64,000 nt of DNA from CAYZTD01 sp964638155 (GTDB taxonomy: Archaea > Thermoplasmatota > E2 > DHVEG-1), in NCBI GenBank assembly GCA_964638155.1, contig CAZWYI010000007.1, positions 1-64,000 of the forward strand. Direction: 5' to 3'. Positions 16,969 through 24,865 of this stretch are shown piece after piece. The notes beneath the pieces are model-generated. The model saw only the letters and a program-made list of their open reading frames with translations. It had not been told where the DNA came from and made no database searches. A program made the position numbers and the translations under genes. Positions within the stretch are counted from its first letter, which is position 1; each line of letters begins with the position of its first letter.

Positions 16969-18813
16969 TAAAAAATTTTTTTCATAGTTTGGCTTGACAT
17001 CTTCAATATCTTCAACAATTGTTCTTAATATCTCAGCTACACTCCAAGCTTGAGTAATACATCCTCTAGGATCATACACTGGATCACCGTCAAATATTTC
17101 ATTTATAGAACCATCCCATTTATCGCCAAAAACAAGAAACATAGGTTTTATAAATTCAGTATATGCTTTAATCCGATAGCTTTCATTATTATCATGTATC
17201 TTTACATAGGATTTAACAAAAGGACCTAAAAGCCATGGCCAAACAGTACCATTATGATAAGCTGAATCCTTATTGTAAGGCCCAATTAAATGTCCTTTAT
17301 AGGAAGGATCTTTTGGATTGAGTGTTCTAATACCAAAAACCGTTAAAAGATTTTTTTGAATTTTTTCTACAATCTTTTTTTGAATGAAATTATCAATCAT
17401 AGTAAAATCAAGAGAAACTAAAAAAATCATATTTGGTCTAAGAGAAATATCTTTTTTGTCTATAACATCATAAAGTTTATCATATTGATTATTAAAACTT
17501 TCTTTTACCTTTTTTGATAAATTATCATAAATATCTTTCTTACCTAGTTTTTTAGAAAGAACACTCATTATTTTTAACGCATTATACCATAAAGCCTGGA
17601 TTTCAACTGCTTTATTATTCCTTGGCGTTGAATGGTAATCATCTATTTTTACATCCATCCATGTTAAACCAGGTTCATGACTGATTAAAAAATCTTTATC
17701 CATATGAATATCAAAATCAGTTCCATTTTTGTAAGAATCAATTATTTCAACTAATGTCTTCCAGATTTTTTTAAGAAAAGTAGTATCATTTGTATATTTA
17801 AGATATTGATAAACACGATCTATGTACCATAAAGATGCATCAACTGTATTATAGGATGCTTTTGAATCTCTATCGCTAAAAACATTTGGAACAAGACCAT
17901 TTCTACAATATTTTGAAAAAGTAGTAAGAATATTTTTTGCATCATTAAATCGACCGGTAACTAATGTCAAACCAGGTAAAGAAATAAGTGTATCTCTCCC
18001 CCAATCTCCAAACCAAGGGTAACCTGCGATAATAGATTTTCCGTTATTTTTTTTAACAATAAAATTATCTGATGAAACAATTAATCTAGCAAATTTTTTT
18101 GATAAATTAGAATTATTGATAATTTTTTGTTTTCTCTTTTTTTCTTCAAAATAAATTCTTTCTGGGTTAATATTAAAATCTTTTTCGGTTGTAAGTACTA
18201 TATAGTAAGTACATGGTTTTTTAAAATGCTTATAGAAATATCCAATGTGAATAGCATTGTCTATCCATGAATCATTACGATTTCTATCCTTTTCATAGTA
18301 TAATGTCTCCCAATATTTTCTATTACTATAAACAGAATTTTTAAAAATAATTTTTAAGGTTTTTTTGTTGTTATCAGGTTTTAAAAAAAGAGTGCTGTCT
18401 TTTGTTTCTTGGTTAAAAGATAGATAACGCTTACTATTTACATCATAAAAATGCCTGGAATTAATAATTGGCATATGAATCAGGGTTACTGGCTCAGTGT
18501 TTTTTATCTCATATCTTAAAATAGTAGTATTCTTACCTTGCTGCATAAACACTGTTTTTTTGATATCTAAATTATCTTTTCTATATACAAAATTTGGAAA
18601 ATAGTCAAAATTAAAACCTTTTCTAAAATTTTCAAGTGAAATATCCTTGTTATCTTGCTGTATTTTATCAATAACATTTGATACAAAAAGCCATCTCTCT
18701 GTAGGAGGGTTAAGGCTTGAAACTAACAGGCCATGAAACTTACTTGTATTTGTATTTTTATGAGTTAGAGATGCATATCCACCTAGGCCATTTGTAACAA
18801 TCCATTCTCTCAT
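16948..18813 (-). CDS. Amylo-alpha-1,6-glucosidase (glycogen debranching enzyme)
   Basis: A 621-residue protein of the GDE_C type (GH133-like). It removes alpha-1,6 branches of glycogen. The N-terminal domain starts REWIVTNGLGGYAS, typical of this archaeal/bacterial group. The C-terminal (alpha/alpha)6 barrel has GYPWFGDWGRDTLISLPG, HEPGLTWMD and the late YNKDSAYHNGTVWPW with its conserved acidic residues. It complements the phosphorylase, which stops near branch points. The start overlaps the stop of the GT4 gene upstream by 4 bases, so they form an operon. Confidence 0.92.
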   Translation of the reverse strand: MREWIVTNGLGGYASLTHKNTNTSKFHGLLVSSLNPPTERWLFVSNVIDKIQQDNKDISLENFRKGFNFDYFPNFVYRKDNLDIKKTVFMQQGKNTTILRYEIKNTEPVTLIHMPIINSRHFYDVNSKRYLSFNQETKDSTLFLKPDNNKKTLKIIFKNSVYSNRKYWETLYYEKDRNRNDSWIDNAIHIGYFYKHFKKPCTYYIVLTTEKDFNINPERIYFEEKKRKQKIINNSNLSKKFARLIVSSDNFIVKKNNGKSIIAGYPWFGDWGRDTLISLPGLTLVTGRFNDAKNILTTFSKYCRNGLVPNVFSDRDSKASYNTVDASLWYIDRVYQYLKYTNDTTFLKKIWKTLVEIIDSYKNGTDFDIHMDKDFLISHEPGLTWMDVKIDDYHSTPRNNKAVEIQALWYNALKIMSVLSKKLGKKDIYDNLSKKVKESFNNQYDKLYDVIDKKDISLRPNMIFLVSLDFTMIDNFIQKKIVEKIQKNLLTVFGIRTLNPKDPSYKGHLIGPYNKDSAYHNGTVWPWLLGPFVKSYVKIHDNNESYRIKAYTEFIKPMFLVFGDKWDGSINEIFDGDPVYDPRGCITQAWSVAEILRTIVEDIEDVKPNYEKNFLLHKISI

Positions 18814-20051
18814 AAAACCTCACTATAAATATTAATCATTCTTTTTGCAACCTTTTCCCAACTAAAGGTTTCAATTGCTCTATTTCTAGCATTTTCACCC
18901 ATCCATTTAGCTCTTTCTTTATCTTCTAAAACCTGTTTTATTCCCCAGGCTATATCACTAGGTTCATGAGGGTCTATATGAAAACCATTTTGTTTTTCTC
19001 CTTCTGGAATAATTTGTTCTCTAAAACCATTTGTACCAGTAGCGCCGACCACTGTTGGCTTACCCATACTCATCGACTCAGTACAAACTATCCCAAATGG
19101 TTCATATATTGAAGGAAGAACCACACAATCAGCTGCAGCATAATGTTTGATTCTTTCTTTTTCACTGATAAATTCATTTCTAAAAATAACATTGTTTTCT
19201 ATTCCCAAATTTTTAACCATGTTTTTTAGGTTCAATTCCATATCTCCAATACCTAAAACAACTAGTTTTGTATTTGGAAAGTTAGAAACAACATCTGGCA
19301 TTGCCTTTATTAAACTATCAACACCTTTTACTGTTACAAGGCGTCCTACAAAAAAAATCATGTTTTCTTTATCATCGATACCATAGCTATTTCTTAGATT
19401 TATTTTTTCTTCATTTGAAACCTTATTTGGATCATATTTATTTGGATCTACACCATTCCAGCATACCCGAATTTTATGTGGAGGAAAGCCCAGTTTTTCA
19501 AGTTCATCTTTCATAGAATATGAAACAGTTATCACACAATCCGCTCTTTGTCCTCCTTCAAATTCTATATCTTTTATTGTATGCGATCCTCTTCCCACAG
19601 ATCTTCCAACTTCTGTAGAATGAACATGAAATATAAGAGGCATTTTTTCTTCATCTTTTACAATCAATCCACCAAGAATTCCAAGCCAGTCATGTGCATG
19701 AATTAAATCAAATTTTTTCCCTTCTTTTCTAATCAAAAGATTAACCAGTTGAGATGCTGACATTGTATTATAGGATATAACATCAGCAAAAAATTTGAAG
19801 TTATCCCCCCAGTTTTTTAGTTCATATGATGCAAACATTCTAAATGTTTCAGTTAAATCAAGTGTTTTAGGCCTGTATACCGATATTTTATTTTGTTCTC
19901 TGTAAGTATCAAGATTATTATTTTCATTAAAAGAAAAAACTGTAACATTATGTCCTAATTCTATTTGATTTTTGGTAAGCTCTTTTGCAAAAGTACCAAG
20001 TCCTCCATATATAACTGGCGGGTATTCCCATGAAAAATGAACAATTTTCAA
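18810..20051 (-). CDS. GT4/5-type glycogen synthase-like glycosyltransferase
   Basis: A 413-residue GT-B enzyme. The N-terminus has the acceptor loop WEYPPVIYGGLGTFA; the donor half has FVGRLVTVKG and the E-x7-E motif EPFGIVCTE. Archaeal enzymes of this type make alpha-1,4-glucan from nucleotide glucose, and its operon partners (debranching enzyme, GH57) support that. The start is TTG at 20051, set by GAGGAGAG 7 bases upstream. The donor nucleotide (ADP or UDP) is not determined. Confidence 0.85.
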   Translation of the reverse strand: MKIVHFSWEYPPVIYGGLGTFAKELTKNQIELGHNVTVFSFNENNNLDTYREQNKISVYRPKTLDLTETFRMFASYELKNWGDNFKFFADVISYNTMSASQLVNLLIRKEGKKFDLIHAHDWLGILGGLIVKDEEKMPLIFHVHSTEVGRSVGRGSHTIKDIEFEGGQRADCVITVSYSMKDELEKLGFPPHKIRVCWNGVDPNKYDPNKVSNEEKINLRNSYGIDDKENMIFFVGRLVTVKGVDSLIKAMPDVVSNFPNTKLVVLGIGDMELNLKNMVKNLGIENNVIFRNEFISEKERIKHYAAADCVVLPSIYEPFGIVCTESMSMGKPTVVGATGTNGFREQIIPEGEKQNGFHIDPHEPSDIAWGIKQVLEDKERAKWMGENARNRAIETFSWEKVAKRMINIYSEVL

Positions 20052-20113
20052 ATCTGTCTCTCCTCAAAGTTAAGAAACAAGGATTAGTTTAAAAAATATA
20101 TGCTATTTAAAAA

Positions 20114-21295
20114 TTAGTCAACTTTTTGTTTTAAGTCTTGTAAAATATTCATATAGTTGATAAAACCATCATATGGTCCTTCATAAGGGCTGAAATAGGC
20201 GTGTACATCTCCATCAGCTAGACCCTTTGTAGAGCAATAATACAAGTGATCACTTGTCTGAAGTCTGCGCCAGGTAGAAATTAAATCTGGATCTTTTTTG
20301 ATTTTTATTTTGTTTCCAATGTTTTTAAGTTCATTAAAACAAGCTATTTGCATGTCATTTCCAAGCCATGTAGATACATCACGGTCTTCATCTGCCCATG
20401 ATATAGCCCATGGCACATCTATTTCTCCGACTGGATTATATCTTTCAACAGCTGTACTTGTTGTTACAAAATCTATATTTTTATGTTTAAATACTTCTTC
20501 AGGTAAGTGCCGCAAGAAATTAAAAATTCCTGTCTCTGTCCATTGATGCTCACCAAATGTTTCATAATCCATGAAAAGGTTTACAATATCACCTTGAACT
20601 TGTGAAATCCACTTAGCATATTTATTTGCAGTCAAAGGCCATCCTTTCCAGGCTCTTGCTGAAAACCTAAATCCAACATCATCGCTTAAATTATAGTTTC
20701 GAAGTAAAACCTTTATATTTGAGTTAACTGGCTTATAAAGAAAATTAGGGCTTCTCCATCCTAAAATTTTTTCAGTTCCTTCAGTAAGTATTCCTTTGTA
20801 ACCCATATCCGCAATTTTTTTTGCAATACGGTTGTCATATATTGCTTCAGTATTTCTAAAGACACGAGGCTTGTAGTTAAAATTGTCTTTTATCATTCTG
20901 TTATGCAATTTGACCTGGTCTTCAAATTCATCAAGCTCATCGTAAAGACTTGATAGTGAATGATAATAGGTTTCCTCTATCATATCAACTGAACCTGTTT
21001 TAAAAAGCTCTTTAAAACTATCAAGCACCTCGGGCATAAATTCTTTACAATATTCAAGAAAGGTTCCAGTGAGACTAAAAGATACCTTAAAATCTCCATC
21101 GTATTTATTTATCAATTCAAGTAGTAAATTATTTGTTGGAAGATAACATTTTTTTGCTACTTTGTCAAAGATTTCCTGGTTTTGCTTTCTATTAAAATAA
21201 TCTGAATGATTAATTTTTTTCCCTACGTTAAAAACTGAAAAACGATTAAGCCTCATTGGTTGATGCACTTCAAAATACATACAAACAGAGGTCAT
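20114..21295 (-). CDS. GH57 alpha-amylase-type enzyme
   Basis: A 393-residue glycoside hydrolase family 57 enzyme. The family's first motif is FEVHQP (residues 8-13). The nucleophile is E150 in FRNTEAIY, and the acid/base aspartate is D243 in FMDYETFGEH. GH57 includes alpha-amylases, 4-alpha-glucanotransferases and branching enzymes. The cluster lacks an obvious branching enzyme, so this protein could fill that role, but sequence alone favours the amylase subgroup by its size. It overlaps the next gene's stop by 4 bases. Confidence 0.88.
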   Translation of the reverse strand: MTSVCMYFEVHQPMRLNRFSVFNVGKKINHSDYFNRKQNQEIFDKVAKKCYLPTNNLLLELINKYDGDFKVSFSLTGTFLEYCKEFMPEVLDSFKELFKTGSVDMIEETYYHSLSSLYDELDEFEDQVKLHNRMIKDNFNYKPRVFRNTEAIYDNRIAKKIADMGYKGILTEGTEKILGWRSPNFLYKPVNSNIKVLLRNYNLSDDVGFRFSARAWKGWPLTANKYAKWISQVQGDIVNLFMDYETFGEHQWTETGIFNFLRHLPEEVFKHKNIDFVTTSTAVERYNPVGEIDVPWAISWADEDRDVSTWLGNDMQIACFNELKNIGNKIKIKKDPDLISTWRRLQTSDHLYYCSTKGLADGDVHAYFSPYEGPYDGFINYMNILQDLKQKVD

Positions 21296-22425
21296 CTTTT
21301 TACACTCCTGTATTCATCTATAGTTTTTGTTGCAACTCTATCCCAAGTAAAAAGTTCCACTTCTTGTTTTCCTTCGTTTGAAAGTGTTTTATGAAGCGGT
21401 TTGTAACGTAAGACACTAATTATTTTATTTGCCATTTCATGAGTATCCCAGAAGTCAACCTTCAGACAATTATTGAATGCTTCAGAAAAACCAGCTGTCT
21501 TTGAAGCAATTGTTGGAGTCCCCGCTGATATTGCTTCTAGTGCTGTTATACCAAACGGCTCAGATACTGAAGGCATAACATAAACACTACTTATCCCATA
21601 AATGTGTTTTACCTCTTCGTCTGTAAGTCTTCCTGTAAAAATAACCTTATCTGAAATGCCCATTTCAATAGCTTTATCGATAAGCCTTGGTAGCATATCA
21701 CCTGACCCAGCTACTACAAACTTTGTATCTGGCTCGTAGTCCTTTACAATTTTTGCAGATTCAAGAAAAAATTCTGCTCCTTTTTGTATGGTAAGTCTAC
21801 CTAAGAAAAGTACTATTTCTTTTTTATGTCCCTCAGGTACCGGATATACAGCGTTATGAACAACACTAATTTTATCAGGATTTATCTTGTATTTTTCTAT
21901 ACATACTCTTTTTGTAAAATTACTTACAGCTATAATCCTATCTGCCTTTTCCATTCCTTCACGTTCTAAGTCTATAAACCACTGGTTAGGATTAAGCCAT
22001 CCTGATCTATCATATTCTGTAGAGTGAATTGTTAAAACAAAAGGTATATCAAATTTCTCTTTAATTTCAATTCCTGCTTTCATAGTAAGCCAGTCGTGGC
22101 AGTGTATCGCATCATATTTACAGCCAGATTTGATATTTTTTTCAACTTTTGAAACAACTAACTTGTTATAGTAATAAACAGATTCGTAAAAATTCCCACC
22201 TATTTCTTTTGAGTCAGGTCGATCATAGGGAAAAACATCTGTTTCTCCAACCTCAATAATATTTAGATTTTTTTTATCATTAGAAGCTGATTCTTTTGTT
22301 TTTGGCATATAAAAATCTATTTTTGTGTTTTTGTCAGAAAGGCTTCTAGTAAGTCCATAGCAATGAGTAGCAAGACCGCCTGCCTTAAATGGCGGATATT
22401 CCCATCCTATCATCGCTATTTTCAT
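21292..22425 (-). CDS. Second GT4 glycosyltransferase of the glucan cluster
   Basis: A GT-B enzyme of about 377 residues, beginning MKIAMIGWEYPPFKAGG, with donor-site motifs FLGRLTIQKG and EPFGITALE (E-x7-E). It is related to but clearly distinct from the first GT4 gene. Two GT4 genes in one storage-glucan operon may divide initiation and elongation, or one may serve another glycan; this is inference. The ATG at 22425 is preferred over one 6 codons upstream because AGGGG lies 6 bases before it. It is the promoter-proximal gene of the operon. Confidence 0.83.
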   Translation of the reverse strand: MKIAMIGWEYPPFKAGGLATHCYGLTRSLSDKNTKIDFYMPKTKESASNDKKNLNIIEVGETDVFPYDRPDSKEIGGNFYESVYYYNKLVVSKVEKNIKSGCKYDAIHCHDWLTMKAGIEIKEKFDIPFVLTIHSTEYDRSGWLNPNQWFIDLEREGMEKADRIIAVSNFTKRVCIEKYKINPDKISVVHNAVYPVPEGHKKEIVLFLGRLTIQKGAEFFLESAKIVKDYEPDTKFVVAGSGDMLPRLIDKAIEMGISDKVIFTGRLTDEEVKHIYGISSVYVMPSVSEPFGITALEAISAGTPTIASKTAGFSEAFNNCLKVDFWDTHEMANKIISVLRYKPLHKTLSNEGKQEVELFTWDRVATKTIDEYRSVKR

Positions 22426-22535
22426 TATTTTCCCCTGAAACAAATTATTGAATTAGTTTCTAATCTAAACATCCTTTTCGAATATTATTCAATTATTAAG
22501 CCTAACTTCAACTCAATTTTGTTTTTCTATATAAT

Positions 22536-22928
22536 CTACTTAAGAATAAATCTATTGTTTTTATTAACAGCTAATTTATCTTCTTTTGCAAGCCAGCCTA
22601 ACGCAGCATGGATCTCCTCATCTGAAAGATCAGACAATCTTTTTATGGAATTGTAATCAACATCATCCCAAATATCAAGTATTTTCCATACCATCCCTGC
22701 ATGAGAGCCTATTTTTGATTCTAGATTTGTTTGATCTAATCTATAACAATCTGCGTCATGCTCTGCAATCTTATTTTCACGTGCAAGCCAACCTATGCCT
22801 GCATGTAAATCAGTATCATCAAGATTAGTTTCTTTTATGATTTGATTTTTTGTAAGGCATCCCTTCTCATTTAGTTTTTGCCAAACTGTTCCTGCATTTT
22901 TACCAAATTTAGTAGTTATATCCCTCAC
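22536..22928 (-). CDS. DUF2582-type tandem winged-helix protein
   Basis: A 130-residue protein made of two copies of the same winged-helix unit (about residues 6-60 and 74-127). Each carries GKNAGTVW- or GSHAGMVW-type starts and a GWLARE/GWLAKE end. This is the layout of the archaeal DUF2582 family. It probably binds DNA or RNA, although no target is known. The start is GTG at 22928. It is the last gene before the left end of the tRNA-Lys island. Confidence 0.8.
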   Translation of the reverse strand: MRDITTKFGKNAGTVWQKLNEKGCLTKNQIIKETNLDDTDLHAGIGWLARENKIAEHDADCYRLDQTNLESKIGSHAGMVWKILDIWDDVDYNSIKRLSDLSDEEIHAALGWLAKEDKLAVNKNNRFILK

Positions 22929-23039
22929 ACTTATCCACCATTAAATATTATTTCAATTAATGGTATAAAACAGTTTGTTATAAATTTTTTTAAAAACAAA
23001 AGAAAAATATTACAATAATATTATTTCTTGTACATATAG

Positions 23040-23057
23040 GCGGGCTTGTGGGGATTC
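23040..23057. repeat. attL-like copy of the tRNA-Lys 3' end
   Basis: gcgggcttgtggggattc is identical to 33965-33982, the 3' end (acceptor and T-arm) of tRNA-Lys. The copy continues into unrelated sequence, so this is a partial tRNA end and not a gene. Confidence 0.75.
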
Positions 23058-23174
23058 TTTGCTCTCTTTACTATAGTTTGGCACAACAGTCACCTTTTAT
23101 CTTATATGTTGTGCACTACTGTTTTTTGAGTCGTCCATTCCCCCATGCCAGTCACGTTTGAGGGCACGGCTCAA

Positions 23175-23396
23175 TCATGATCCTTTGTTATCATCCCAAA
23201 GTCTGTGCAATTGGACATATATTGTTGTGTCTTTTGGATCGGCGTGACCAAGCCATACTTGGACTCTTGCAAATGCGTCTCCTTCTTTGTCCCAGTCTAT
23301 CATTCTTGCGGTTGATCCAAGAAAACGATTATATAAGTTAAGAAATCCTAAAGAAGCAATATTAGACATTGAACTTGAAGACAAAAAATAAATCAT
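23175..23396 (-). pseudogene. Tyrosine recombinase (integrase) C-terminal remnant
   Basis: The last 50 or so residues read ARVQVWLGHADPKDTTIYV, the end of a phage/Xer-type integrase: the conserved LGH histidine and the I-Y nucleophile tyrosine are both present. The rest of the catalytic domain, including the first arginine and H-x-x-R, is absent, and the 5' part of the open frame looks unrelated. It is therefore a truncated gene, lying just inside the left att-like repeat, where the integrase of a tRNA-targeting element normally sits. Confidence 0.65.
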
Positions 23397-23465
23397 AAAA
23401 ATTTATTAATTTGGTATATTTTATTGCAAAAATATTATATTTGCAATGCATATTATTAAGTTTTA

Positions 23466-24137
23466 ATGAAAATTAGAGATATACCTTGGTATAATCGACC
23501 TGGAATAAGACTTAAGAAAAAAGGAGTTTCAGCTCTTTCTGACGCTGAACTTTTAGCAGTTGTTCTTGGAAGAGGAAACAAAAAAGAAAACGCTGTTGAT
23601 ATATCAAATAGAGTGTTAAAAGATTATAATTTTGATAAACTTTCCAATCTATCATTTCATGAACTAAATAAAGAGTTTAAAAACCAGGTTCCAGCAATGA
23701 AAATTCTGGCAATGTATGAAATTTTCAGAAGAACTAATAAACTAAATAAAAAAGGTTTTAAACAAAAGATTAACACAGCTCAAGATGTTTTTAACTATTT
23801 TGTTGATGCGTTGCAAGATAAGAAAAAGGAACAATTTTACGCTTTATTTTTAGATACTAAAAATAAAATAATCGGTGAAGCGCTGATTTCTGTTGGCACT
23901 CTTAATACTTCATTGATTCATCCCCGTGAGGTTTTTAATCCAGCAATAAAATCTAGTGCAAATTCTTTGATTCTTATTCATAATCACCCTAGTGGTGATG
24001 TAAAACCCAGCAAGGAAGATATTGAAATTACAAAAAAATTAGAAAACGCTGGTTCGTTGCTTGGTATATCTGTTGTTGATCATGTTATAGTCGGAAAAAA
24101 TAGTTATCTGAGTTTTAAAGATCAAGATTTGATCTAA
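23466..24137 (+). CDS. radC: RadC-family JAB/MPN protein
   Basis: A 223-residue protein with an N-terminal helix-hairpin-helix-like domain (GVSALSDAELLAVVLGRGN) and a C-terminal JAB metalloprotease-fold domain. The metal-binding motif is complete: IHNHPSGDVKPSKED (H-x-H ... S ... D). RadC proteins are common on mobile elements; despite the name, their role in DNA repair is unproven. It is the only plus-strand gene of the island and starts next to the integrase remnant. Confidence 0.88.
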   Translation: MKIRDIPWYNRPGIRLKKKGVSALSDAELLAVVLGRGNKKENAVDISNRVLKDYNFDKLSNLSFHELNKEFKNQVPAMKILAMYEIFRRTNKLNKKGFKQKINTAQDVFNYFVDALQDKKKEQFYALFLDTKNKIIGEALISVGTLNTSLIHPREVFNPAIKSSANSLILIHNHPSGDVKPSKEDIEITKKLENAGSLLGISVVDHVIVGKNSYLSFKDQDLI

Positions 24138-24139
24138 AA

Positions 24140-24865
24140 TTATAAATTTAGTGTGTTACCGTGTATTCTTAACCAATTTTTACTATCTTTGTAATCAGGT
24201 AATATTTTTTCAACTTCTCGCCAGAATTTTTTAGAATGATTCTTATGTTTCAAATGGCATAATTCATGAACTACAACATAATCAATTATTGATGTTTTTG
24301 CAAAAACAAGTCTCCAGTTAAGACTTATGTTGTTTTTACCTGTACATGTTCCCCATTTGTTTTTTAATTCTTTTATTCTTATTTTTTCTGGTTTTTTATC
24401 AAAGTATTCTTCATATCTTTTTGCTCTTTCTTTTATGATTTCTTCTGATTTTTTATAATAAAACTTTTGAAATAAAGGTTTAAGAATTATTCTGTGATCT
24501 TCCTCTGAGATATTCTTGGGTAGTGTTGCAGTAAATGTTCCTTTGTAAAAACTAAGTGCAGGTTTTGTGTTTTCTTTTCTTATAACTTTTAGTTTGTAGT
24601 TTCTTCCACGTAGTGGAAATTTTTCTCCTGCCAGAAATTCTTTTTGGCTTAGATTTATTTTTATTTCCGAGATTTTGTCTATATTTTTTATTATCCATTT
24701 TGATTTTTTATGTAGGTTTTTTTCTACTTGACCTATCGATAAATGTTTTGGAGCATATACTGATAATCCATCATCTATGTCTATATGTAAACCTATTGTC
24801 TTTTCTCTGTTTGTAAACTTTAGATTATAATCTATTGTTGTTGTACCTATATGTATCTGATTCAT
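24140..24865 (-). CDS. YgjP/SprT-type zinc metalloprotease (DUF45)
   Basis: A 241-residue protein with the zinc-protease motif H-E-x-x-H in VVHELCHLKHKNHSKKFW, plus the WGTC segment characteristic of the YgjP (M48-like) family. The N-terminal beta domain (about residues 1-90) is also typical. Family members often follow hsdR in type I restriction operons. Here the ATG overlaps the hsdR stop by 4 bases, so the two are co-translated. Its job in restriction is not established. Confidence 0.85.
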   Translation of the reverse strand: MNQIHIGTTTIDYNLKFTNREKTIGLHIDIDDGLSVYAPKHLSIGQVEKNLHKKSKWIIKNIDKISEIKINLSQKEFLAGEKFPLRGRNYKLKVIRKENTKPALSFYKGTFTATLPKNISEEDHRIILKPLFQKFYYKKSEEIIKERAKRYEEYFDKKPEKIRIKELKNKWGTCTGKNNISLNWRLVFAKTSIIDYVVVHELCHLKHKNHSKKFWREVEKILPDYKDSKNWLRIHGNTLNL

